From Desulfatitalea tepidiphila (GTDB taxonomy: Bacteria; Desulfobacterota; Desulfobacteria; Desulfobacterales; Desulfosarcinaceae), in NCBI RefSeq assembly GCF_001293685.1, contig NZ_BCAG01000003.1, positions 1,178,001-1,242,000 of the forward strand: a stretch of DNA of 64,000 bases. The letters are read 5' to 3'. The stretch's first letter is position 1. Every line of letters begins with the position of its first letter. The notes beneath the pieces were generated by a model. The model was not told the DNA's origin, searched no databases, and saw nothing but the letters and a program-made list of their open reading frames with translations. The position numbers were made by a program, and so were the translations under genes. Below are positions 1 to 7,494 of the stretch, piece after piece.

Positions 1-2
1 CT

Positions 3-494
3 TCAGGCTTTCGGGCCGTGAGAGCCGATCTGGCCCGTGACATGCTGCCGCTTTTGCCCAACGGGTACTCGTGGCCTACGACCATGACGCTGGTGCTGTT
101 GCGTAGCGGGTTCAGCGTGAAGTATGTGCCGATCAACGTCCGGCCGCGGCAGCATGGCCGCAGCCGCATCCGGCCGGTGCGCGACGGCATCCGCTTCTTC
201 ATGATCATTTTGAAAATCTGCACGCTCTACTCGCCGCTGCGCATTTTTTTGCCGGTGTCCGGCGGAATCTTCCTGATGGGGTTGATCAACTATGCCTATA
301 CTTATCTGACGGCCCATCGTTTCACCAACATGAGCGCGCTGCTGTTTTCCACGTCGGTGATCATCTTCATGATGGGACTGATCTCCGAGCAGATCAGCCA
401 GATCAGCTTGCTAAGGCAACAGGTCAGGCCACCCGAAGGTCAAGCCTGCAAAAAAGACGGGCAAGAAGATCTCGATCCCAAGCATCGGGATTGA
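3..494 (+). CDS. Family 2 glycosyltransferase, C-terminal part
   Basis: The gene runs in from the left edge and only its last 163 residues are visible. The first residues are SGFRAV, which matches the conserved SGFR motif of polyprenol-phosphate mannosyltransferase-like GT2 enzymes. It is followed by the arginine-rich stretch before the membrane region that is usual in this family (RQHGRSRI). Two hydrophobic segments follow, near visible residues 78-100 and 108-130, and suggest anchoring in the inner membrane. The charged tail ends four codons before the next glycosyltransferase. The likely role is transfer of a sugar to a lipid carrier or polysaccharide intermediate; the substrate cannot be read from the sequence. 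Confidence 0.8.
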   Translation, partial: SGFRAVRADLARDMLPLLPNGYSWPTTMTLVLLRSGFSVKYVPINVRPRQHGRSRIRPVRDGIRFFMIILKICTLYSPLRIFLPVSGGIFLMGLINYAYTYLTAHRFTNMSALLFSTSVIIFMMGLISEQISQISLLRQQVRPPEGQACKKDGQEDLDPKHRD

Positions 495-496
495 CC

Positions 497-1690
497 ATGC
501 GGTTGCTGGTACTCACTACTTCTTTTCCTTCGTCGGTTTACCCCGCCAGCGGCGTATATATAAATAGGATGTTGCGCGAGTTGCCGAAGAGATTCGTAGT
601 GACGGTGTTGACGCCGGCCTGTGATCGGTCGATGGATGGGCCTGCGGCATCACAGGGTATTCGAGTCAGGGCAATTCGCTATGCGCCCCAAATCTGGCAA
701 ATCCTTTCTCATCGGCCGGGCGGCATCCCAGCGGTCCTGAACGAACACCGATGGGCATGGGCGTTGGTCCCTCTCTTCTTTGTCTCCCTGTTAGTTGCTA
801 CCATTCGTCATGCCCGCAGAGCCGACCTGATACACGCCCACTGGTCGTTTGCGGGTTTGATTGGAGGGATTGCCGGCCGCTGGGTCGGGGTGCCGGTCAT
901 CACGAGTCTGCACGGCAGTGATGTACGCCTGGCTGCCAAAAATCGGATCTTCAGGCGACTGATTCATTGGGCTTCGCGTCTGAATGATCGGATCGTCTGC
1001 GTGGGGAACGATCTGGCCGGCAGGGTTCGACCATGGGTGCCGGCCGGCCGCCGCGACATTCTGGTGATTCCCAATGGTGTGGAGATGACCTTTGGGAGAG
1101 CCGGGAAGACAATCGAGACCCCGTTCGTGGTCGCGGTAATCGGAAACCTCATTGCGCTTAAACAGGTCGATGTCGTCATCCGTGCGTTTGCGTCTCTTCC
1201 GGAAACGGTTGGCCGGCCCCAGTTGCTGATCATCGGAGACGGTCCGGAGATGGGACGGCTTCAATTCCTGGCAGACGAGCTTGGCATCGATTATCGCGTT
1301 CGATTCACGGGACAGGTGCCGCCCGAACAGGTGACCGATTACCTTGCAGCGAGCGATCTGCTGGTCCTGGCCAGTGCCGGCGAAGCGCGTTCCAGCGTCG
1401 TCATGGAGGCCATGGCCGCCGGGGTGCCGGTGGTGGCCAGCGATATCGAAGGGGTGCGGGAGTTGATCGCGGACGGCGAGCGGGGTTTGCTTTTTCCGGT
1501 GGGCGATGCGGCTCGTCTGGCCGCCTGTATGCAGCGCATCATGGATGACCCGGGGTTGGGCCGGCGATTGGCGGCCAATGCCGCCCAGTGGCTGCGGGCG
1601 GAGCAATTGACCTGGGAAAATTGTGCGGGGCGTTACGTAGAAATATACGAACAGGTATTGGCGGAATTCCATCAATGGACGGGGCGATGA
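497..1690 (+). CDS. Family 4 (GT-B) glycosyltransferase
   Basis: This is a 397-residue GT-B fold glycosyltransferase. The N-terminal half has the usual opening strand and glycine/serine loop (LVLTTSFPS) and HAHWSF followed by SLHGSDV. The C-terminal half has the nucleotide-sugar site, with the EX7E element seen as EARSSVVMEAMAAGVPVV. The ATG at 497 is preferred over an in-frame TTG at 491 that overlaps the upstream stop, because a GGGA lies at a sensible distance from the ATG. It is probably co-transcribed with the upstream GT2 gene for envelope or exopolysaccharide synthesis. The sugar and acceptor are unknown. Confidence 0.85.
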   Translation: MRLLVLTTSFPSSVYPASGVYINRMLRELPKRFVVTVLTPACDRSMDGPAASQGIRVRAIRYAPQIWQILSHRPGGIPAVLNEHRWAWALVPLFFVSLLVATIRHARRADLIHAHWSFAGLIGGIAGRWVGVPVITSLHGSDVRLAAKNRIFRRLIHWASRLNDRIVCVGNDLAGRVRPWVPAGRRDILVIPNGVEMTFGRAGKTIETPFVVAVIGNLIALKQVDVVIRAFASLPETVGRPQLLIIGDGPEMGRLQFLADELGIDYRVRFTGQVPPEQVTDYLAASDLLVLASAGEARSSVVMEAMAAGVPVVASDIEGVRELIADGERGLLFPVGDAARLAACMQRIMDDPGLGRRLAANAAQWLRAEQLTWENCAGRYVEIYEQVLAEFHQWTGR

Positions 1691-1729
1691 GCCTTTGTCG
1701 CGTAAACCTGGTTCCCACCGATATGAATC

Positions 1730-1758
1730 TTGACTATTGCCTGGATTTATTATATTTT
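1730..1758 (+). promoter_or_regulatory. Candidate sigma-70 promoter ahead of the T6SS island
   Basis: The 287-bp gap before the T6SS island contains TTGACT at 1730-1735 and TATTTT at 1753-1758, 17 bases apart, in an AT-rich patch. About 60 bases downstream is a small perfect inverted repeat, GGTCCA-CTA-TGGACC (1816-1830), which could be an operator or the base of a hairpin. No convincing sigma-54 element was found, although many T6SS operons use one. The call rests only on similarity to the consensus. Confidence 0.25.
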
Positions 1759-1977
1759 CACTTGGTAATACTAACCACCAGTCTCCCGGCCGACAGGCGG
1801 CATACCAGGGGGAGAGGTCCACTATGGACCAGGCACATTTTAGCGTTCTTTTCCGTAGCAAACTGCAATTAACGTTGATCGTGGATCAGGGCTAAGGCTG
1901 GATCAAGGCGAGATTGGAAACGGATCGAGTCAGGGCATAAAGCGACCTGCCGGCTTATTTTTGGGGATTCATCGGTT

Positions 1978-4161
1978 ATGACCGGAACGAACACGACAAC
2001 CCATCCCACTTTGTTGCCTTATCTGAATGGCGCTGGAACAGGGCTGCGACTGGTGCTGCCGGCATTGATGCCGGACCAGGCGAAGGCGCCGGTTCGCGGC
2101 GTGTTGGAATCGTCCGGGCCTTTTGCCGTGGTGTGCGAAGGCAGGGTTTCAGGCGGGCAGGGCGGAGCGATGGCGGATCTCTTTCTGCTCGTCCAACCGG
2201 ATCGCTATCCTGTGCCAGGAGCGGAGCTCTTGCCGATCAACAATGTCATGGTGGAGCAGTTGTGGCAGGCCGCATTCAAGCGGATCGAGATCCGACGGCC
2301 TGGGCAATGCCAACCGGTTTTCGAAGAGCAGGTCGACGCGGAAAGGCGGTTGCGGGCCTTTCGTCCGCTATTTCGCTGTGACTACCGGAATCGATGGTGC
2401 CAACCCCGATGCCCCGGTTGCGGACGAGACTTGACCGTATGCCGGGAAGACCGATTACTTCAAGATGCGGGCCTTGGGGACTACAGCAATTCCCTTGAAC
2501 GATATCTATACTGCCCTGCCTGTGCCGGCGAATCACCGGATTTTCCATTTTACGCACCTGATCGTCAGGCCTCGGCCCCTGAAAGGCTCAAGGATTGCGC
2601 CGCCTTGATCGAAGGATTCAGTCGCCTGCTCTCCCACAACGAACTGGCCGGCGATTTGCCTTGTGTGGGGTGCGTGGAGGCTGTCCATTGTTATGGCCCT
2701 GAAACCCTGGTCCACCAGCGGATGCGGCCGGTCTTTTTCTATCCCTTTTTTATGCTGATGATGCCGGCGGCGACGATCAATTTGCTCGAATTTACGGCCT
2801 TGTTGTCCGGTGAGAGGCGCGAATCGATCGCACAGCGGCTTGGTCGGACAGGTAAACCCGGACGGATGGCGGCATTCAGAAAGATCGATGATGCACTGCC
2901 GGATTCCTGGGGCTTGCTTTTTCCAGAAGACGGCCGTCGATTTTTGGAGGTCCTCTTCCTTAAACTCAACCTGTTGGGGGATATGATTCGGCTCCTGCCC
3001 GAAGAAGAGGCCGGGGTTGCCGATCCGGTCGGCCGCATGTCGCTCGAGGCTATCTGGGTGGATCTGCCGGTGAAAAACGCGCGGTTGCCCTGGTCGTGGA
3101 ACTTTTCGCTGTGCCTGATCGATCCGGTGGGCCAAGTGGATCACGGGCTTTCAAAAAGCACGCGGATCGTAAACCGCAGGCTTCATTTCCTCGGCGCCGC
3201 ATGGGGTTATGTCTTGCTGACCGGTGCCGGGCAGAGCATGGAGGCGGTTTGGGCGGCGATCGAAAAGCTGGTCGGCCACCCGGAGGTCCTCGCGCCGGGT
3301 GAAGAGATAGATCCGGCCGCCATCGATCCGGCATTGGATGCGCGGCACCTGCTAAACGATGGCGCGGCGTTGCGGATCGAACCGGCATGGCGCACGTTTT
3401 GGCAGCGCGCCGTGTTGATGGGCGGTGAGCTGTTCCGTGCCAGTAACGAACCAGAACCGGCATGGCAGGAAACGTCGTTTCTTCAAGCCCTCGAAGCGCT
3501 TTGCAGCGATATCCGGCAGGTTCTTTTTCAGCCAGCTGGGGCGGTTTCAGGCGTCGCGGAAGAGCGGCGGCAATCGGCGCAAGTCGACGCCGACACTGAC
3601 GCAACCGCCAACAACGACGCCGCCATTGCCGATATCCTGAATCAAGTACTAAAACACTGGCCCGAAGCGAAGCCACCTTCCGGGGAGGAAGAGACCTTGG
3701 TGCGCCAGTCGCCCGGCATTGAACCCGCGGCTTCGGAGCCATCCTCCGCAAATTCGGATTCATCCAATGAAGACGGCGATTTCGTGGAAACCGTGATCCT
3801 GGGATCGTCCGGTGAGCCGGAGACTTTGCCCGAAGGGACTCAATCGGCGCCACCGGATCTGGAAGAGACCGTGGTCATCGCACCCGATGAAAAGCCCGTC
3901 TCACCGGTGCGCAAAGAGGAGATCCATTGGGAGGCGGATTTGGAGCAGACCGTGGTCATCTCGAGAACGGAAAAGATCGATCCGTCCACCGAAGATCTCG
4001 AAGAAACCGTTCTTATCGGATCCGCGTCGTCCGATGAGCGTGCCAAAGGGCGGACAGAGCGGTCAAAGCCGGGGGATCAAAGTTCTTCCGAAGACCTTGA
4101 CCTGGAAAAAACGGTGGTCATTCAACCTGAACGATCGAGGGAGCGAAAGCCCAAGTCATGA
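1978..4161 (+). CDS. T6SS-linked protein with Cys pairs and five-fold Thr-x-x-Ile/Leu tail
   Basis: I do not recognise this 727-residue protein as a named family. The N-terminal two thirds contain three CxxC pairs (C145/C148, C179/C182, C229/C232), probably a zinc-binding module. A hydrophobic but not clearly transmembrane patch lies near residue 260. After an alanine- and proline-rich linker, the last 130 residues carry five copies of a motif of the form acidic-x-E-x-T-V-V/I/L-I/L. Their threonines are T605, T631, T658, T677 and T712. Thr followed by Ile or Leu at +3 is a known preference of FHA domains for phosphothreonine, so the tail looks like a multivalent docking array controlled by a Ser/Thr kinase. 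It overlaps the next gene by four bases and heads the T6SS operon. The docking role is inference. Confidence 0.7.
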   Translation: MTGTNTTTHPTLLPYLNGAGTGLRLVLPALMPDQAKAPVRGVLESSGPFAVVCEGRVSGGQGGAMADLFLLVQPDRYPVPGAELLPINNVMVEQLWQAAFKRIEIRRPGQCQPVFEEQVDAERRLRAFRPLFRCDYRNRWCQPRCPGCGRDLTVCREDRLLQDAGLGDYSNSLERYLYCPACAGESPDFPFYAPDRQASAPERLKDCAALIEGFSRLLSHNELAGDLPCVGCVEAVHCYGPETLVHQRMRPVFFYPFFMLMMPAATINLLEFTALLSGERRESIAQRLGRTGKPGRMAAFRKIDDALPDSWGLLFPEDGRRFLEVLFLKLNLLGDMIRLLPEEEAGVADPVGRMSLEAIWVDLPVKNARLPWSWNFSLCLIDPVGQVDHGLSKSTRIVNRRLHFLGAAWGYVLLTGAGQSMEAVWAAIEKLVGHPEVLAPGEEIDPAAIDPALDARHLLNDGAALRIEPAWRTFWQRAVLMGGELFRASNEPEPAWQETSFLQALEALCSDIRQVLFQPAGAVSGVAEERRQSAQVDADTDATANNDAAIADILNQVLKHWPEAKPPSGEEETLVRQSPGIEPAASEPSSANSDSSNEDGDFVETVILGSSGEPETLPEGTQSAPPDLEETVVIAPDEKPVSPVRKEEIHWEADLEQTVVISRTEKIDPSTEDLEETVLIGSASSDERAKGRTERSKPGDQSSSEDLDLEKTVVIQPERSRERKPKS

Positions 4162-4883
4162 GCGATGACGTCCTGGTGCAACAACTCACCGACGAAATCC
4201 GCGCCATTTACACCGCCGACCCGACTCGCGCGTCCCAGGCCATCGAGGCGCATTTGATTCTACGGTTGGCCGACCGGGGTGACGCCGGCCGGCCGGTGGT
4301 CGAACGCATCATGCAGCGGCTTTCGCCCAAGGGCGTACCCGCCGAGACCATCGGCGATGCTGAAGTGCTCACCCGCATCTTCGGGCTTCTGCTAGGACGC
4401 AAGGTGCACCCGGAAGATCTCTCTTCAGCGGAACTGCTCGAACGCCTGGCCCACTCTCTGAACACCATTTTCGATACCCTCAATGAATTGATCAATGTGA
4501 TCAACACGACCTTCTCCGCAGGGACCCGAAAAGAAGAACAGACGATTCGGCAATTCATCGGTTATCACCTGGAGGGAGAGGACCAGACCCAATCCCTGGA
4601 AGATTACCTGGGACAGATCGGCAAGGCCTTTCTCACGACCCAGGAGGCCTTTAAAAAGGCGGCTCGAATGAAGGTTGCGCAAATCTTACAGACCCTCGAC
4701 CCGGATAAAATCGCCACCGAGCGAAGTGGCGGTCTCAAGATCGGTCCGCTGCGCAAGGCCGAAGATTTCGATATTTTGAAGGAGAAAATCGAAAAGATCC
4801 GCCGCTGGTTCGATTCGGGGCGCTTCATGGAAGATTTTCTCAGGGAGTTTGAACGAAACTGTGAATCACTTTCAATGAAATAA
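4158..4883 (+). CDS. TagH-like C-terminal domain protein lacking an FHA domain
   Basis: This 241-residue, mostly helical cytoplasmic protein starts at an ATGA overlap with the preceding gene. Its middle (roughly 95-120, an LNTIFDTLNELINVI-type helix) and its later part (roughly 160-190, a helix leading into LDPDKIATE) resemble the C-terminal domain of T6SS FHA proteins (TagH/Fha), where a similar helix runs into a LDP/FDPE sequence. The N-terminal FHA domain expected in TagH is missing, and no FHA domain is visible anywhere in the window. The similarity is read by eye and could be coincidental. The position directly before tssJ-tssK-tssL is where tagH often lies. Confidence 0.5.
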   Translation: MSDDVLVQQLTDEIRAIYTADPTRASQAIEAHLILRLADRGDAGRPVVERIMQRLSPKGVPAETIGDAEVLTRIFGLLLGRKVHPEDLSSAELLERLAHSLNTIFDTLNELINVINTTFSAGTRKEEQTIRQFIGYHLEGEDQTQSLEDYLGQIGKAFLTTQEAFKKAARMKVAQILQTLDPDKIATERSGGLKIGPLRKAEDFDILKEKIEKIRRWFDSGRFMEDFLREFERNCESLSMK

Positions 4884-4896
4884 GGAGGTTGTGATC

Positions 4897-5424
4897 ATGC
4901 CCTATAAATATCTGACGATGTTGACCGTCGTGGCGTTGATGTTGACGGCCTGTGCGTCGGCACCGCTGCCGCCACCCACATGGACGTATGAAAAGGATGC
5001 CATCGAAATCCATCTGGTTGCCGACCCCAAGCTCAATTTCGATGACGGCGTGCCGCACACCCTGGTCCTTTGCCTCTACCAGCTCAGGGATCCCAATACC
5101 TTCAATCAACTCTCCGACGATACGGAGGGCATTTACAAACTACTGGAATGCGACCTCTTCGACGCCAGCGTGGCCACGGCCAAGCGATTGATCGTGCATC
5201 CGGGCCAGGACGTGACGGTCACCCTGGACCGGGCCGAAGGGGCCAAGTATGTGGCCCTGGCCGCAGGATACTATGCACTGGAAAAGGATCGCATGATCCG
5301 GCTGTTCGACATTCCGGTGGTCATCGATACCAAGGGGTTCATCAAACGGACCAAAGAGTCGAAACCGGGACGCCTGGCCATTGAACTGGAACTGGGACCA
5401 TCTCAAATCAGCAGGGAAAAATGA
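4897..5424 (+). CDS. tssJ: TssJ, outer-membrane T6SS lipoprotein
   Basis: The ATG at 4897 is chosen over a GTG at 4891 because GGAGG (4884-4888) gives correct spacing only to the ATG. The 175-residue product begins with a lipoprotein signal ending in LTAC (lipidated Cys19). The rest is a short beta-sandwich of the TssJ type, including the DGVPHTLVLCLYQL region and the RLIVHPGQ loop. TssJ sits on the inner face of the outer membrane and binds the periplasmic end of TssM in the membrane complex. The last bases overlap the start of tssK, which implies translational coupling. Confidence 0.92.
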   Translation: MPYKYLTMLTVVALMLTACASAPLPPPTWTYEKDAIEIHLVADPKLNFDDGVPHTLVLCLYQLRDPNTFNQLSDDTEGIYKLLECDLFDASVATAKRLIVHPGQDVTVTLDRAEGAKYVALAAGYYALEKDRMIRLFDIPVVIDTKGFIKRTKESKPGRLAIELELGPSQISREK

Positions 5425-6809
5425 TGGAAAGACCGCTTTTTTGGCATCAAGGGCTTTTTTTGCAGCCCCAGCACCTTCAGTTGAGCAGCCGTTACCATGA
5501 AACGCTGAGCCAACCGCTGAACGGGTTCGTGCAACCCTTCTTCTGGGGCGTCGGTAAATACGAGGTGCAGGCCGCCGCCCTGGCCAATCTCAGTTTTCAA
5601 CTCGGCTCCGGCCGGTTCTTATTTCCCGATTCAACCTATGTGGAATACCCCGGGAATGCGGTGGTGATGCCGCGTTCGTTCGAAAAGGATTGGGAGCAGG
5701 GCAGCCAGGCGTTCGGGGTCTACCTCGGTCTGCGCAAATTCAATGCCAAGGAGCGCAACGTCACGGTGATCGACGACCTGAGCCATGTGGTGGATGTCAA
5801 CACCCGCTGGGTGGCGACCCATACCGCCGAACAGGTACCGGACCTTCATCTCGACGGTCCGGATGCCGATGTGCAGCGCCTGAGCTACGTGCTCAAGATT
5901 TTTTGGGAATCGGAGCGGGAGCGTCTGGGCGACTATGAGTTGATCCCTCTGGCCCGATTGGAGAAGGACCAGGATCAGGTGCGTCTTTCGGGCAAATACG
6001 TGCCGCCCTGCGTCTCCATCGGCGCGGATGAACGTCTCTTTGCATTGATCAAGGAGATCAGGGATCAAATCGGCGCGCGCAGCCGCCAGCTGGAATCCTA
6101 CAAGCGGGACCGGGGACTTCATTCGGCTGAATTCGGTGCCCGGGACATGGTCTACTTGCTCGCTTTGCGTTCGCTGAACCGCTATGCTTCATTGCTGGGC
6201 CACTACACGGCCGCCCGGTACGGCCACCCCTGGCATGTTTACGGCCTGTTGTGTCAGTTGATCGGAGAGTTGTCCACGTTTTCCGGCGATATCGGATTCA
6301 CGGGCGAGGACCGCGAGGGGCAACGCTGGCTCAAGGAGTACGACCATCGCGATCTGGGCGGCTGTTTCGGCGGAGCGCTGGCGTTGATCACCCAACTGCT
6401 CGATCAGATCACGGCGGGGCCGGAATATATCCTGCCCATGCTCTTCGACGGCACCTATTTCGGCACCGATCTGCCGGCGGCGGTCTTCGAAGGCCGAAAC
6501 CGTTTCTTCCTGGTGGTGGAGACCGAAATCGATGCCCAGGCGGTGTTGCCGGGGCTGGAAAGCATTGCCAAGCTCGGATGCCGGGAAACATTGCCGATTC
6601 TGATCGCGCGATCCCTGTCGGGTGTGGGCATCGCTCACTTGACCGCACCTCCTCAGGAGCTGCCACGGAGAACCCATGCCCTCTATTTCCAGATCGATCA
6701 TCACAGCGATCAATGGAGCCAGGTGCAAAACAGCAAGAACCTGGCGCTCTATTGGGACACGGCACCAGAGGACTTGAAGGTCGAACTGATGGTCGTGGGA
6801 AGGAGTTGA
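5421..6809 (+). CDS. tssK: TssK, T6SS baseplate-membrane complex adaptor
   Basis: The 462-residue product has the TssK hallmark opening (LFWHQGLFLQPQHLQ) and the conserved C-terminal region containing TYFGTDLP and FFLVVE. TssK trimers link the baseplate (TssE-F-G and VgrG) to the cytoplasmic domains of TssL and TssM. Two adjacent ATGs, at 5421 and 5424, are possible starts; the first overlaps the tssJ stop. The length is normal for the family and there is no sign of damage. Confidence 0.94.
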   Translation: MMERPLFWHQGLFLQPQHLQLSSRYHETLSQPLNGFVQPFFWGVGKYEVQAAALANLSFQLGSGRFLFPDSTYVEYPGNAVVMPRSFEKDWEQGSQAFGVYLGLRKFNAKERNVTVIDDLSHVVDVNTRWVATHTAEQVPDLHLDGPDADVQRLSYVLKIFWESERERLGDYELIPLARLEKDQDQVRLSGKYVPPCVSIGADERLFALIKEIRDQIGARSRQLESYKRDRGLHSAEFGARDMVYLLALRSLNRYASLLGHYTAARYGHPWHVYGLLCQLIGELSTFSGDIGFTGEDREGQRWLKEYDHRDLGGCFGGALALITQLLDQITAGPEYILPMLFDGTYFGTDLPAAVFEGRNRFFLVVETEIDAQAVLPGLESIAKLGCRETLPILIARSLSGVGIAHLTAPPQELPRRTHALYFQIDHHSDQWSQVQNSKNLALYWDTAPEDLKVELMVVGRS

Positions 6810-6816
6810 AGCCGCC

Positions 6817-7494
6817 ATGCGTTTGTCCGATTGCTTCATGGAAATCATCGCCTACATCACTTTCGTCACGCGCAATGGCGCAGGTGCACCGCTTTCTTAC
6901 GAGCAGGTGCGCGCCAACGTGCAGCGCTTGATCGCCGAGAGCGAAACCTGTCTGGAAAAAGGACAGTTCAATCTGGAAGATTTCAACTTGGCGCGTTTCG
7001 CGGTGTTCGCCTGGGTCGATGAAATGATTCTTGCGTCCCAGTGGGAAGGGCGGCAACAGTGGCAACGGGAGCAGTTGCAGCGACAGTATTACCAGACCGC
7101 CGATGCCGGCGAGCTCTTCTTCGATCGGCTCAATGCCATCGGACCGCATCAGCGAGATGTCCGCGAGGTCTATTATTTGTGCCTGGCGCTCGGCTTTTCC
7201 GGGCAATACTGCAACGAAGGCGATGATTTTCTTCTCGATCAGCTCAAGACATCCAACTTGAAGCTGCTGACCGGCAGCTCGGTGGGCATCCCCAGCCTGG
7301 AAAAAGAGGAGCTGTTTCCAGCGGCCTATCCCGTCCAAGTCGCCGAAACACCGTCCACGATGCGACGGGAACCCCTGTCGCGGTTCACTCTTTTGGGCGC
7401 TGCTGCGCCCGTGGCCCTTTTCGGCCTCTTGTTCCTGATCTATAAATTTATTCTGGGCAATATCGCCGGCAATCTCATTGGTACGGTGCAGTAG
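6817..7494 (+). CDS. tssL: TssL (DotU/IcmH family), inner-membrane T6SS protein
   Basis: The 225-residue protein is the short form of TssL. It has a cytoplasmic helical domain with the conserved ARFAVFAWVDEMIL segment and GLGFSGQY-like sequence (here ALGFSGQYC), then one C-terminal transmembrane helix near residues 188-212. There is no fused peptidoglycan-binding (OmpA-like) domain, so cell-wall anchoring would need another protein, and none is visible in this cluster. An AAGGAG lies upstream of the ATG. The stop codon is directly followed by the tssM start. Confidence 0.93.
   Translation: MRLSDCFMEIIAYITFVTRNGAGAPLSYEQVRANVQRLIAESETCLEKGQFNLEDFNLARFAVFAWVDEMILASQWEGRQQWQREQLQRQYYQTADAGELFFDRLNAIGPHQRDVREVYYLCLALGFSGQYCNEGDDFLLDQLKTSNLKLLTGSSVGIPSLEKEELFPAAYPVQVAETPSTMRREPLSRFTLLGAAAPVALFGLLFLIYKFILGNIAGNLIGTVQ

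Noticed and set aside
1826-1845. Sigma-54 promoter before the T6SS island
   Set aside because: GGCAC followed by AGC is present, but the GG to GC spacing is one base short of the strict requirement.
1588-1872. 94-residue plus-strand open frame across the end of the GT4 gene and the gap
   Set aside because: It overlaps the GT4 gene by about 100 bases, has no ribosome site and no recognisable motif; the downstream part is AT-rich promoter-like sequence.
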